From an uncultured Erysipelotrichaceae bacterium (GTDB lineage: Bacteria > Bacillota_I > Bacilli_A > Erysipelotrichales > Erysipelotrichaceae), in assembly GCA_900315065.1 (NCBI GenBank), contig OMXQ01000016.1, positions 1 to 38,115 of the forward strand: a stretch of 38,115 bases of DNA. Reading direction: 5' to 3'. The translations under genes were made by a program, and so were the position numbers. A model generated the notes under the pieces. The model was not told the origin of the DNA and ran no database searches. It worked only from the letters and a program-made list of their open reading frames with translations. Shown piece after piece: positions 22,783-31,965 of this stretch (the stretch's first letter is position 1; every line of letters starts with the position of its first letter).

Positions 22783-24660
22783 GGTAATCAGAAGATTGAG
22801 ATGAAACGGAAGACACAGAATTGTGATATCCCCTTCTACCTTGGTATCAAGATAAGGAATATGCCTTTTCAAAAGACGCTGAATCGTATCCGGGGAAGGA
22901 TGATGATATATAGAATACGGACCGGAAGAAATGATGCCAAGCCGCGGCTGCACCTGATCAAGAAAATCATCACAGGAACCGGTATCAGAACCATGATGAG
23001 AAAGCTTGAGAACATCACAATGCAGATTCGTATAATTGCGGATCATTGTTTCTTCTGCTTTTCGATCGCAATCTCCCATGCATAGATAGGTCAATCCGTT
23101 CAGCTTTACGATATAGGCAAGAGATCCCTGGTTTTCATTTTCAGGATTCAGAATTTCATTCAGATCATAGAAGATCATCTTGTCCGCATCAATTTCTTTC
23201 TCATATGTCATAACGCTTTTTGCCGGTTTGTATTTTGTCATCACTCTTTCCATATTGCCGGAATGATCGTTATCCGCATGCGTAATAATCATCGTATCCA
23301 GTTTCCGGATTCCTTTAGAAGTCAGAAAAGTATCAACGCTTTTCCATTGGGAAGGCTTGCCGGTATCAATCAATACATTGGCCCGATTGAAGTTTTCCCG
23401 GAATAAAAGGCAATCTCCCTGGGAAACATTAATGGCACTGAATTCCGCAAAAGGATGAAACAAGCCGCCGCATTGAAAAACAAAAAAGAGAATGGTCCAT
23501 AATTCTACTTTGTATTTTCTTTTGTACAGGGAAAGACAAAGCAGAAAGTAGAAAACAAGACCTGCCCCAAGCATGGAGCCGCTGATTGCGGGCAGATCCG
23601 TAAATGATAATGCTTTATTATAAATAGAAACAAAACCTGTCAATGCCTTCTGCAAAGGCTTTATGGCAAGAGAAAGCATGCCGAATACCCACAAGCCTCC
23701 GTTCATCGTCAACATGCCTCTGTACAGGAAATTCTGAACAGGATTGATTTTTCCCATAAACAGACTTTGCAGAAACAAAGTACATAAATACGTAACTCTC
23801 TTCTTTTTCTTTCCAAATAAGAAACTGATCCGATACAAAGCCGGTAAAAGAAATGAAAATGAAATCAGTGAGTCAGGATACAGAAACATGACGATTGACA
23901 AAGCAAAGGCTGTTTTCTGCCGGCTGTCGAGTTTTGTATATGCCAGCAGCCTGAAGACCAATGACTGGACAAGCAGAAGCGGTGCATGATACAGCAGCAC
24001 CAGAAAAATATTGATGATCAATAAGAAACGGTTCCTGTCTTTGGGAGTGAGGAGATATTGAAGAATCAGATACGCAAGCGAAAGGATGCCGGCATAGGAA
24101 AAGCCGTATTGATCAAAGAAGGATTCCGATCCCTTCTTTGAAATGTTCAGCAGCAGTTTATTGAGAACTTCCGGATTATCGCTTTCTTCAATTCTGCGCT
24201 GCAGTTTTGCCCTGACAGTGTGTCCTTCTTTCTGCAGAACCGCAGCATTGACAGAATAATATACATGATTGGATTCATAGAAATTTTCAGAAGACAGACG
24301 GAAAAAGCCTTTTGAAGGCATGAGCTTTTCAAAAGAAGAAGGAATTTCATAAATTGCATCAAAATGCAGAGGTTCTATCCCGTAATAGATTACTCTTGTC
24401 CTGCCGCTTTGCAGAATGGCATAGGATCCTTTTACCTGCACTGCTCTGGCCGTCGTAATTTCAGGCTTTGCAGTATTATAACGAGGCACAAAGAAAGAAC
24501 ACAGTAGAATTGCGACCAGAACAACGCTGAAATTTCTGGTCCGATTCAGCCACAAAGCAAGCACCAGCAGTAAAGCAGCCAGCGGAAAACGCTTATAGGA
24601 AAGCAGAAAAAGAAACAGACACAAAACAAACAGCAGAGGATTTTCCCGGATGGTTTTCAT
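22750..24660 (-). CDS. comEC: Competence DNA channel protein ComEC/Rec2
   Basis: The product has 636 residues. Several N-terminal hydrophobic helices and an OB-like segment (about 70-150) precede the multi-helix competence domain (about 190-400). A C-terminal metallo-beta-lactamase-like domain carries ITHADNDHSGN and LSHHGSDTG. ComEC forms the inner-membrane channel for single-stranded DNA in natural transformation. At 636 residues it is on the short side for the family, but no domain is obviously missing. The ATG overlaps the comEA stop codon by 4 nt. Confidence 0.93.
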   Translation of the reverse strand: MKTIRENPLLFVLCLFLFLLSYKRFPLAALLLVLALWLNRTRNFSVVLVAILLCSFFVPRYNTAKPEITTARAVQVKGSYAILQSGRTRVIYYGIEPLHFDAIYEIPSSFEKLMPSKGFFRLSSENFYESNHVYYSVNAAVLQKEGHTVRAKLQRRIEESDNPEVLNKLLLNISKKGSESFFDQYGFSYAGILSLAYLILQYLLTPKDRNRFLLIINIFLVLLYHAPLLLVQSLVFRLLAYTKLDSRQKTAFALSIVMFLYPDSLISFSFLLPALYRISFLFGKKKKRVTYLCTLFLQSLFMGKINPVQNFLYRGMLTMNGGLWVFGMLSLAIKPLQKALTGFVSIYNKALSFTDLPAISGSMLGAGLVFYFLLCLSLYKRKYKVELWTILFFVFQCGGLFHPFAEFSAINVSQGDCLLFRENFNRANVLIDTGKPSQWKSVDTFLTSKGIRKLDTMIITHADNDHSGNMERVMTKYKPAKSVMTYEKEIDADKMIFYDLNEILNPENENQGSLAYIVKLNGLTYLCMGDCDRKAEETMIRNYTNLHCDVLKLSHHGSDTGSCDDFLDQVQPRLGIISSGPYSIYHHPSPDTIQRLLKRHIPYLDTKVEGDITILCLPFHLNLLITSRGTISFLSE

Positions 24661-25133
24661 AAAGAAATCTGGTCTTTCAGCTTGTCGTATTTGGACTGAC
24701 CGATGCCTTTGACTTTCATCAGATCTTCCAATGACTGGAAACGCCCGTTTTCATTCCGATAAGCAACGATCTTCTCGGCAGTTCCCTGGCCGATCCCTGG
24801 CAGCTGTGTCAGTTCTTCCACACTTGCCGCATTAATTGAAATCCGCTGTTTTTCTTCAACTTTCTTTTTTTCAGGCACATAGATTACATCTTTGTCCCTG
24901 AGAATTTTCATTTCATTGATCGTTGAAAGATCTGCGTTATCAGCCGGCACTGCTTTTTCAATTGCTTCCTGGGTATCCGCATACAGAGGCACTTCATAAG
25001 TACCTGGTTTTTCCACGGCGCCTTTTACTTCAACTTCAATCGTATTCTTCTGCAGATTATTCAGAACGACCGGTCTGAAGTCAATAAACAAGGCAAGGCA
25101 CAGCAGAGATATAAAAAGCAGGATCTGTTTCAT
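24657..25133 (-). CDS. comEA: Competence DNA receptor ComEA
   Basis: The product has 158 residues. A membrane anchor (about 3-20) is followed by an SLBB domain (about 33-90), a Lys/Glu linker and a helix-hairpin-helix DNA-binding domain (about 97-158, SINAASVEELTQLPGIGQGTAEKIVAYR). It binds incoming double-stranded DNA outside the membrane and passes it to ComEC. AGGAGGAAGCT precedes the ATG. Confidence 0.95.
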   Translation of the reverse strand: MKQILLFISLLCLALFIDFRPVVLNNLQKNTIEVEVKGAVEKPGTYEVPLYADTQEAIEKAVPADNADLSTINEMKILRDKDVIYVPEKKKVEEKQRISINAASVEELTQLPGIGQGTAEKIVAYRNENGRFQSLEDLMKVKGIGQSKYDKLKDQISL

Positions 25134-25176
25134 AGCTTCCTCCTGCTTATATATTCACGCCGAAAGTGAAGAATCG

Positions 25177-25205
25177 AAAAAAAGGAAGACCGCCATGGAT
25201 CTTCC
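25177..25205 (-). terminator. Intrinsic terminator of greA
   Basis: On the minus strand GGAAGA and TCTTCC form a stem with a GC-rich loop, then seven T. It separates greA from comEA. Confidence 0.8.
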
Positions 25206-25213
25206 CCTGTTGA

Positions 25214-25690
25214 TTACTTGATGTTAACGATCAGAACCTTGTAAGGCTTCTTGACTTCAACTTCACATTCCTGACCAACCTTGGCATCAAGAATTGCCTG
25301 AGCAACAGGCGTTTCATTGGAAAGCTTGCCGTTCAGAGGATCAGCTTCGGTTGAACCAACGATTGTGTAAGTTGCTTTTTCATTTGTATCCAGGAATTCT
25401 AATTCTACCGTAGAGCCGATATGAACTGTTTTCTTGCCGGACTTCTTTGTAGAAATGATCTCATAGTGACCCGGCTGCAGCATATTTTCGAGTTCAACAA
25501 TTCTGCTTTCAACTTCAGACTGCTTTTCACGAGCTGCATCATAGTCGGCGTTTTCGCTCAAGTCACCCTGAGAACGAGCTTCCGCAAGTTCAGCCTTTAC
25601 TTCTTCTCTGACGACATGAACCAGGTTATCATATTCATCCTGTAACTTTTTAAGACCTTCTTCGGTTACATAAATAATGTTATCAGCCAT
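25214..25690 (-). CDS. greA: Transcription elongation factor GreA
   Basis: This 158-residue factor rescues backtracked RNA polymerase by stimulating transcript cleavage. The N-terminal coiled coil carries ARSQGDLSENADYDAAREKQ, with the acidic tip that enters the secondary channel; the C-terminal FKBP-like domain ends in YKVLIVNIK. AAGGAG precedes the ATG. Confidence 0.98.
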   Translation of the reverse strand: MADNIIYVTEEGLKKLQDEYDNLVHVVREEVKAELAEARSQGDLSENADYDAAREKQSEVESRIVELENMLQPGHYEIISTKKSGKKTVHIGSTVELEFLDTNEKATYTIVGSTEADPLNGKLSNETPVAQAILDAKVGQECEVEVKKPYKVLIVNIK

Positions 25691-25725
25691 TTTTATTACT
25701 CCTTTTTTTCAAGTACCGTGTGAAA

Positions 25726-26358
25726 TTATATCATTTCATGATGAATGATGCTACTGATTTTTGTCGTCAGAAGATCGATGGCAACCTTGTTTTCGCCGCC
25801 TTCAGGAATGATGATATCCGCATAGCGCTTGGAAGGTTCAATAAACGATTCATGCATCGGACGAACCGTATTTGTATACTGGGAAATGACCGATTCCATC
25901 GTTCTGCCGCGCTCCTGTACGTCTCTTAACAATCTGCGGATAAAGCGGATATCAGCAGCCGTATCAACAAAGACCTTGATATCGAGAATATCTCTGATCC
26001 GCGGATCTTCCAGTACAAACAGACCTTCGAGAATCAGGACATCACACGGATAGCATGTCTCGGTAATTTCACTTCTGGTATGATGAACGAAATCATAGGT
26101 AGGCTTTTCAATTGCCTTGCCGTTGACCAGGTCATGGATCTGGGAAAGAAGAAGATCATTGTCGAAAGCATTCGGATGGTCGTAGTTGGTCTTGACTCTT
26201 TCCTCCATCGGCTTGTCCGACTGATCCTTGTAGTAATCATCCTGACGGATAATCAGTACAGAAGTAACATCCGCATACATTTCCTTGATATGACGGGAGA
26301 TGGAGGTTTTGCCGGAAGCAGAACCTCCGGCGATACCGATAATCAATGTTTTACTCAT
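25726..26358 (-). CDS. udk: Uridine kinase
   Basis: This 210-residue enzyme phosphorylates uridine and cytidine in pyrimidine salvage. The P-loop is GGSASGKT (11-18), followed by DDYYKDQS, the NYDHPNAFD substrate motif and [14 protein letters not shown]-like residues. GAGG lies about 6 nt before the ATG, within the end of the Nudix gene, and the two genes overlap by 8 nt. Confidence 0.97.
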   Translation of the reverse strand: MSKTLIIGIAGGSASGKTSISRHIKEMYADVTSVLIIRQDDYYKDQSDKPMEERVKTNYDHPNAFDNDLLLSQIHDLVNGKAIEKPTYDFVHHTRSEITETCYPCDVLILEGLFVLEDPRIRDILDIKVFVDTAADIRFIRRLLRDVQERGRTMESVISQYTNTVRPMHESFIEPSKRYADIIIPEGGENKVAIDLLTTKISSIIHHEMI

Positions 26359-26818
26359 ACTTTTCCTCTTTTACTTTTCGCAATACATCATGTTCATCAT
26401 ATTCAAAAATGAAGTGAAATTTTTCGGGGTTATGATTCAGCATCCGCTTTAAGAATATCCTGTCTCCTTCCCATAAGGAAAGATCCGGTATTTTATTTTT
26501 GTCAATCCATGCCAGGGTGCCTTCATTGCATTCTGTAATGTCTCCATGGAAATCAGAAGAAGTATAGATCGTAATCTTTTCTGCTTCTTTGTGCGGATAG
26601 ATGAAATCAATAATTCCTTCTTCTTTCAGCTTTCCGACGACAAGTCCTGTTTCTTCTCTGATCTCACGGCGCATGCAGGTTTCCATGTCTTCGCCCTGTT
26701 CTTTCTTGCCGCCGACGCCGATCCATTTGCCGGCATTGACATCGTTTTTCTTTTTATTGCGGTAAAGCATCAGGACTTTGCCCTCTTTGACAAGATAACC
26801 GCAGCTTGAATAAATCAT
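26351..26818 (-). CDS. Nudix hydrolase, MutT/8-oxo-dGTPase-like
   Basis: The product has 155 residues. The full Nudix box is present at 37-59 ([24 protein letters not shown]). The substrate cannot be read from sequence; the early WIGVGGK segment resembles 8-oxo-dGTP diphosphatases. The ATG overlaps the mltG stop codon (ATGA). Confidence 0.88.
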   Translation of the reverse strand: MIYSSCGYLVKEGKVLMLYRNKKKNDVNAGKWIGVGGKKEQGEDMETCMRREIREETGLVVGKLKEEGIIDFIYPHKEAEKITIYTSSDFHGDITECNEGTLAWIDKNKIPDLSLWEGDRIFLKRMLNHNPEKFHFIFEYDEHDVLRKVKEEKYE

Positions 26819-27885
26819 GTGTTCGGATGATCGGCAATATTCTGTTCATGTTCAGCTAATGTCTCAGCAAAGTATACCTGCTTTGTTTTGATATCAGCCA
26901 TGAAGTAATAATAATCTGTATCATTCGGGTGCAATACAGCATCTAATGCTTCGCCAGAAGGATTATTGATTGGTCCTGGCGGCAGACCAGTATGTGCATA
27001 AGTATTATAAGGAGAATCAAAGTCAGGATTATATTCACAAGCCTGCCAGTTGCCGGATTGTCTGTCGAAGTCCAATGCATAGCATACAGTAACTGAAGAC
27101 TGCAGAGCCATATCAGAGTTCAGTCTGTTATAAAATACACTGGCAATGTTTTTGGAAACTTCAGCATTGCCGGAACTTTCATACTGTACGATTGAAGCAA
27201 GCGTATAAATTTCATGGACACTGAGTGAAGAGTTCTTCATGTCAGCTGCATACTTGTTATAAACAACCAGGCTCTGGTCCAGCAGCATCTTTGTGATTTC
27301 TTCAGCACTGATATCAGCCGGTACTTTATAGGTCTGTGGTGCCAGGAAACCTTCCAGTTTGATACGGATATCAGAATTGAAAATATCTTCCGTCAGAAAC
27401 GGATAGGTACTCATCTGGCTTCTAATCCAGTTTTCATCATTCCATAAAGCCAGCAAATCATCTGCTTTGACATTGGTAACTTCAGCAAACCTGGCAGCGA
27501 TATCCTTTGCCCAGTCGCCTTCAATAATCGTGACATTGCTGAGATTTGCGCTGGATGCAGAAGCATCATTCAATGTTGTAAAAATCTGATCCAGACTCCA
27601 GCTCTTATCCAGCAGGAAGGTACCAGCAACAAGGTTTGTCAGATGCTTGTATTTTGCATAATAGTAAGCAACATCCCCGTCTAATACAAAGCCTTCCTCT
27701 GCCAGCTTGTCACATACGGAATCCAGCGTGGAAGAAGCATCAATCGTAAACATGCCTTCTTCGCTTGTCGCAGAAACCGGCTTCAGAGCATCACTGATAT
27801 GCCAGCCGACCAGTCCCGTCACACCGATCAGAATCACGAGAATGACTGCCAGCAGTCTCGTAAACCAGGACTTACGCTTTTTCAT
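26815..27885 (-). CDS. mltG: Endolytic peptidoglycan transglycosylase MltG
   Basis: The product has 356 residues. One N-terminal membrane helix (about 8-28) precedes an outside YceG domain that cuts nascent glycan strands. The active-site block is LASIVQYESSGNAE, with the conserved Glu kept and the preceding Glu of many homologues replaced by Gln. SVFYNRLN and the GLPPGPINNPS substrate loop are intact. The start at 27885 has GAGGAAG upstream and overlaps the end of yrzB by 14 nt; nearby in-frame ATGs at 27900 and 27912 remain possible. Confidence 0.92.
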   Translation of the reverse strand: MKKRKSWFTRLLAVILVILIGVTGLVGWHISDALKPVSATSEEGMFTIDASSTLDSVCDKLAEEGFVLDGDVAYYYAKYKHLTNLVAGTFLLDKSWSLDQIFTTLNDASASSANLSNVTIIEGDWAKDIAARFAEVTNVKADDLLALWNDENWIRSQMSTYPFLTEDIFNSDIRIKLEGFLAPQTYKVPADISAEEITKMLLDQSLVVYNKYAADMKNSSLSVHEIYTLASIVQYESSGNAEVSKNIASVFYNRLNSDMALQSSVTVCYALDFDRQSGNWQACEYNPDFDSPYNTYAHTGLPPGPINNPSGEALDAVLHPNDTDYYYFMADIKTKQVYFAETLAEHEQNIADHPNT

Positions 27886-28132
27886 CGTCTTCTTCCTCAT
27901 CCATAAAAGCACCCAGAACTTCTTCGCACATTTCCAGTGCTTCCGGATCGGTTACGACATTCATTTCGCCGCTTTCCTCATCATATTGATAAGGATATAC
28001 AGAGCCTTCCGGATCCTGCGGGTCACGGAAAAGAACATAGTGGTTGTTATCTGTGCCGTCAAAAGTCAGAATAATTTCAACTTCCCGTTCTACTCCGTCA
28101 TCATCAATAATTGTCATTTTATTTTCCTGCAT
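27872..28132 (-). CDS. yrzB: DUF1292 family protein YrzB
   Basis: This 86-residue acidic protein matches the DUF1292/YrzB family (MTIIDDDGVEREVEIILTF, YPYQYDE, an acidic tail). Its function is unknown, but it is almost always next to ruvX and ireB in Firmicutes, as here. AAGGAGGAAAAC precedes the ATG. Confidence 0.93.
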   Translation of the reverse strand: MQENKMTIIDDDGVEREVEIILTFDGTDNNHYVLFRDPQDPEGSVYPYQYDEESGEMNVVTDPEALEMCEEVLGAFMDEEEDDEKA

Positions 28133-28143
28133 GTTTTCCTCCT

Positions 28144-28170
28144 TAAGAAAAGGCGTTGTAAAAGCGCCTT
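28144..28170 (-). terminator. Weak terminator or attenuator between ruvX and yrzB
   Basis: On the minus strand AAGGCG and CGCCTT form a short stem with a 9-nt loop, followed by TTTTC. The short T-run suggests partial termination. Confidence 0.45.
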
Positions 28171-28171
28171 G

Positions 28172-28588
28172 TTAATTCAGATGATCCAGATATCTCTGCA
28201 GAATCGCAACTGCAGCCAGCTGGTCAATCTTCTTTTTGCGGTGCTTGCGCGAAATATCCATGCTCAGCATGATATTTTCAGATTCCTGTGTTGTGTTCCG
28301 CTCATCCTGCATGTAAACCGGAATGCCGCTTTCTTTTTCAAGCTGTTTTCCGAATTCCATACAGATCTGAGCTCGTTCCGCCGCATCTCCGTTTTCCAGC
28401 AACGGCAGACCCAGAACAATCTGATCCGGTTTTCTTTCTCTGCAAAGATCCAGTATCTGATCTAATGCAGAGTCATAGTCATCAGGCTTGAAGCGGATCG
28501 TTTTGACGGTGCCGGCAATAAAGCCGGTATCGGACCAGCTGACTCCGCAAGTCACACTGCCCAGATCCAGTCCCAGGTATTTTGTCAT
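28172..28588 (-). CDS. ruvX: RuvX/YqgF RNase H-fold nuclease
   Basis: This 138-residue protein begins LGLDLGSVTCGVSWSD, the RNase H-fold motif with the first catalytic Asp, and has IVLGLPL and YMQDERNTT further on. It is annotated as a putative Holliday junction resolvase; homologues also act in 16S rRNA maturation. It lies 2 nt after ireB. Confidence 0.95.
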   Translation of the reverse strand: MTKYLGLDLGSVTCGVSWSDTGFIAGTVKTIRFKPDDYDSALDQILDLCRERKPDQIVLGLPLLENGDAAERAQICMEFGKQLEKESGIPVYMQDERNTTQESENIMLSMDISRKHRKKKIDQLAAVAILQRYLDHLN

Positions 28589-28590
28589 TC

Positions 28591-28860
28591 TTATTTGTTT
28601 TCCTCTAAGTAAAAACGGACAAGCTCCTCAATGATCTCATGACGTTCCACAGACTGAATGACACTGCGGGCATTGTTATGAGAAGAAATATAAGCCGGAT
28701 CATTGGAGATCAGGTAGCCTGCCAGCTGATTGATGGCATTATAGCCTCTTTCATTCAGGGCTGCTTCAACGTGCTTCAATACTTCTCTGATATTTTCACG
28801 TCTGATCTCATCAGCATTGAAGCTGACAGTTTCGGTTGCATCATTTCTGATTCCATTCAT
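28591..28860 (-). CDS. ireB: IreB family regulatory phosphoprotein
   Basis: This 89-residue protein of the DUF965 family ([25 protein letters not shown]) resembles IreB of Enterococcus, which is phosphorylated by a PASTA kinase and tunes cephalosporin tolerance. An N-terminal Thr-rich stretch (DATETVSF) fits the phosphorylation site of that homologue. AAGGAGG precedes the ATG. The order alaS-ireB-ruvX-yrzB is the standard Firmicutes one. Confidence 0.95.
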   Translation of the reverse strand: MNGIRNDATETVSFNADEIRRENIREVLKHVEAALNERGYNAINQLAGYLISNDPAYISSHNNARSVIQSVERHEIIEELVRFYLEENK

Positions 28861-28939
28861 AATACAAACCTCCTTGTTCTATCTTTTTATTTTATGCTTT
28901 TTTTTCACAAAAGTATAGGATAGAAACCTGCAAAGACAC

Positions 28940-28967
28940 GAAAAAAAGGAGCTCACACGAACTCCTT
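28940..28967 (-). terminator. Intrinsic terminator of alaS
   Basis: On the minus strand AAGGAG and CTCCTT form a stem followed by a run of seven T, about 15 nt after the alaS stop codon. Confidence 0.8.
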
Positions 28968-28982
28968 CTTTGTCAGAATTTA

Positions 28983-31619
28983 TTACCTGGCAAGCAGGTC
29001 TTTTACTGCATCCATTGCTTCGGCAAGCTTGGAAACATCTCTGCCGCCTGCCTGGGCCATATCCGGACGGCCGCCGCCGTTGCCGCCGCAGACAACTGCT
29101 GCTGCCTTGACAAGTGCACCAGCCTTCTTGTCTTTTGCGATTGCTTCTTTGGAACATGCAGCAACGAAAGTAACTTTGCCATTGGCTTCATTGGAAACCA
29201 CAACAACACCGTTTGTCATCTTGTTGCGAAGTGTTTCAGCATAGGACTTCAGGCCGCCGTTATCAGCATCCTTGAGATTGAGAATCAGAACATTGAGACC
29301 ATTGATCTCAACTGCTTTGGAAACAAGAGAATCAGCTTCAGCTGCCATAGCCTTCTGCTTGGCATCATTGACTTCCTTGCGCAAAGCTGCATTTTCTTCC
29401 ATCAGCTTTGCCAGCTTGTCCTGCAGACCTTCCCAGTTCTTCAGCTTCAGCATTGCAGCTGTATCATTCAGGTAATTTTCTTCCTTCTTGAAAGAATCAT
29501 ATGCCTTCATCTTTGTTTCACAGGTAATTCTTCTGATACCGGAACCAACGGATTCTTCCGAAACAATACGGAAGGAACCAAGTTCAGATGTATTGGAAAC
29601 ATGGGTGCCGCCGCAGAATTCCTTGGAGAAATCTCCCATGGAAACGACTCTGACGAAGTCACCGTACTTTTCATCAAACAAGGCAGTAGCGCCTGTCTTT
29701 CTTGCTTCTGCAATCGGCAGAACTTCTGTATCTACCGGCAAAGCTGCACAGATTTCTTCATTGACGATTCTTTCTACTTCCTTGAGCTGTTCATCACTCG
29801 GCTTTTCAAAATGCGTGAAGTCAAAGCGGCCGTATTCAGGACAGTTGTAAGAACCAGCCTGGGCAATATGATCACCAAGCACCTTCTTCAAAGCTGCCTG
29901 CAGAAGATGCAAAGAAGAGTGGTTGGCTCTGGTAGCCTGTCTCTTTTCATAGTCATAAGCGCCTTCCAGTACATCGCCTGTATGCAGTGTACCTTCAACG
30001 TTTTCAATATGGTGCATGAACTGCTTGTGCGGTGCCTTCTGAACATCCGTAACGTCAGCCTTGAAAGTTTCATTCCAAAGCTTGCCGGTATCAGCACACT
30101 GGCCGCCGCTTTCAGCATAGAAGCATGTTTCCGCCAGAATGACATCGCCTTCATCTTCGAGATAGTCAACCTTGACGCCGTCTTTGAACAAACCGATTAC
30201 CTTGGATTTGCAAGTTCTGTCGGTATAGCCTGTGAATGTGGATTCTTCTGTGAAGTCCATCAGATCCTTGGACTGACCATGCATGGACTGTCTGTTGCCT
30301 CTTGCAGCACGAGCTCTTTCCTTCTGTGCCTTCATTTCCTTCTCAAAGCCGGCTTCATCAATAGTATAGCCGGCATCCTGGGCAATTTCTTCTGTCAGCT
30401 CACGCGGGTATCCATATGTATCGTAAAGCTTGAAGACAACTTCACCAGGCAGCTTCCTGGTATCAGCGTGATCTTTCAGGGCTTCATTTAATAACTCTTC
30501 GCCATTTGCCAGCGTCTTGTGGAAGGATTCTTCTTCATTCTTTACCAGCTTGGAAATCAGGGCAACCTTGCCTTCCAGATAAGGATAATAATCCTTCATG
30601 TTATCAGCGACGACCTGAACCAGGTTGTACATGAAGCTTCCTTCAATGCCAAGCTTCTTTCCATAGCGGACAGCTCTTCTCAGAACTCTTCTCAGGACAT
30701 AGCCTCTGCCTTCATTGGAGAACATAGCACCGTCAGCGATTGCAAATGTAACCGTTCTGATGTGGTCGGCAATAACTCTGTATGCCATCTTGTATTCCGG
30801 TTCATCATATGTATGCTTTGCATACTTTTCAGCTGCGTGGATGATCGGTAAGAACAGGTCGGTATCGAAGTTTGTATCGCCGTCCTGAATCATGCATACC
30901 AGTCTTTCCAGACCCATGCCGGTATCGATATTCTTCTGCGGCAGTTCCTTATACTGGGAACGAGGCATTTCACCAGGTCTGCAGTCATACTGGGAGAAGA
31001 CGATGTTCCAGAGTTCTACGTAACGATCATTTTCCATATCATCGAAGAAAAGCTTTTCGCCGATGTGGTCAGGATCATACTTCTCGCCTCTGTCGTAGTA
31101 AAGTTCTGTATCTGGTCCGCCAGGTCCTCTGCCGATTTCCCAGAAGTTGTCAAGAGACTTGCGGATGTGCTTCGGGTTCATGCCGTTCTTGACCCAGAGA
31201 TTGTAAGCTTCGGTATCATCCGGATAAACAGTGACATAGAGCCTTTCCGGATCAAAGCCGATCCACTCCGGACTGGTCAGAAATTCCCATGCCCAGGCAA
31301 TAGCTTCCTTCTTGAAGAAGTCGCCGATGGAGAAATCACCCAGCATTTCAAAGAATGTATGGTGGCGGGCTGTCCTGCCGACATTTTCAATATCGTTTGT
31401 ACGAATGGATTTCTGAGCATTGCAGATACGGTTTGACTTTGGTTTTTCCGTACCGTCAAAGTACTTCTTCAATGCGGATACACCAGCATTGATCCATAAA
31501 AGCGTCGGGTCATCATGCGGGATCAGGCTTGCGCCTGGTTCAACCATGAAGTCCTTGGACTTGAAGAAGTCCAGGAACATCTGTCTGACCTGGTTCCCTG
31601 TTAATTGTTTCTGTGCCAT
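28983..31619 (-). CDS. alaS: Alanyl-tRNA synthetase
   Basis: This 878-residue enzyme charges tRNA-Ala. The catalytic domain begins QVRQMFLDFFKSKDF, with RTNDIENVGRTARHHTFFEMLGDFSIGDFF; the editing domain has ANHSSLHLLQAALK and EFCGGTHVSNTSELG; the C-terminal part contains the DHHA1-like oligomerisation segment (GGNGGGRPDMAQAGG). AGGAGG precedes the ATG at 31619; an upstream in-frame ATG lies in the leader terminator. Expression is controlled by the T-box upstream. Confidence 0.98.
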   Translation of the reverse strand: MAQKQLTGNQVRQMFLDFFKSKDFMVEPGASLIPHDDPTLLWINAGVSALKKYFDGTEKPKSNRICNAQKSIRTNDIENVGRTARHHTFFEMLGDFSIGDFFKKEAIAWAWEFLTSPEWIGFDPERLYVTVYPDDTEAYNLWVKNGMNPKHIRKSLDNFWEIGRGPGGPDTELYYDRGEKYDPDHIGEKLFFDDMENDRYVELWNIVFSQYDCRPGEMPRSQYKELPQKNIDTGMGLERLVCMIQDGDTNFDTDLFLPIIHAAEKYAKHTYDEPEYKMAYRVIADHIRTVTFAIADGAMFSNEGRGYVLRRVLRRAVRYGKKLGIEGSFMYNLVQVVADNMKDYYPYLEGKVALISKLVKNEEESFHKTLANGEELLNEALKDHADTRKLPGEVVFKLYDTYGYPRELTEEIAQDAGYTIDEAGFEKEMKAQKERARAARGNRQSMHGQSKDLMDFTEESTFTGYTDRTCKSKVIGLFKDGVKVDYLEDEGDVILAETCFYAESGGQCADTGKLWNETFKADVTDVQKAPHKQFMHHIENVEGTLHTGDVLEGAYDYEKRQATRANHSSLHLLQAALKKVLGDHIAQAGSYNCPEYGRFDFTHFEKPSDEQLKEVERIVNEEICAALPVDTEVLPIAEARKTGATALFDEKYGDFVRVVSMGDFSKEFCGGTHVSNTSELGSFRIVSEESVGSGIRRITCETKMKAYDSFKKEENYLNDTAAMLKLKNWEGLQDKLAKLMEENAALRKEVNDAKQKAMAAEADSLVSKAVEINGLNVLILNLKDADNGGLKSYAETLRNKMTNGVVVVSNEANGKVTFVAACSKEAIAKDKKAGALVKAAAVVCGGNGGGRPDMAQAGGRDVSKLAEAMDAVKDLLAR

Positions 31620-31634
31620 ATAGCCTCCTCGATC

Positions 31635-31817
31635 AAAATAAAAACGTTCCATAACAGGAACGTAATAAACGCGGTACCATCCTGATTCATATCTATATAG
31701 ATATGCACCTTAATTCATATCCTTAACGCGGACTACGTCACTTTTTCAAGTGCTCACGGAAAGCAGCTTCAATCTTTCTTCAGCAGCATTCTCACCAGCC
31801 ATGCTGTCTCTGATTCT
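31635..31817 (-). ncRNA. T-box riboswitch in the alaS leader
   Basis: On the minus strand the highly conserved AGGATGGTACCGCG (31683-31670) is the T-box bulge that pairs with the uncharged tRNA acceptor end. A terminator stem follows (ACGTTCC and GGAACGT, 31644-31663) with a T-rich tail. Upstream are a CATATC/GATATG hairpin (31688-31705), a CACTT/AAGTG hairpin and a stem I-like part with GGTGAGAA. A GCT triplet in AAGCTGC is a plausible Ala specifier, but the specifier loop was not modelled. Low alanyl-tRNA would switch alaS on. Confidence 0.88.
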
Positions 31818-31896
31818 GAAATAAAAAATCTACTTGCCTTTCTGTATTGATTTCGTCATTTATATTACTACAAATTTGGAAAATGAGAAATATAAA

Positions 31897-31925
31897 TTGC
31901 AGTTTATAAAGTTTTGAAATAAAAT
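31897..31925 (+). promoter_or_regulatory. Promoter of the ABC importer operon
   Basis: TTGCAG, a 17-nt spacer and TAAAAT give a good sigma-A-type promoter. The start would be near 31932, directly before an inverted repeat. Confidence 0.55.
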
Positions 31926-31934
31926 GTAAAGTAA

Positions 31935-31950
31935 TTGAAAGATATTTCAA
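31935..31950 (+). promoter_or_regulatory. Inverted repeat between promoter and RBS of the ABC operon
   Basis: TTGAAA and TTTCAA flank a 4-nt centre, just downstream of the predicted start and touching GGAGGG. It is a candidate operator for a repressor, possibly the MarR protein encoded at the end of this region. Confidence 0.4.
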
Positions 31951-31965
31951 GGAGGGATGAAAATT

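Noticed and set aside
29601-30491. A 296-codon plus-strand frame opposite alaS
   Set aside because: It lies completely antisense to a well-conserved gene, has no recognisable domain and no ribosome binding site.
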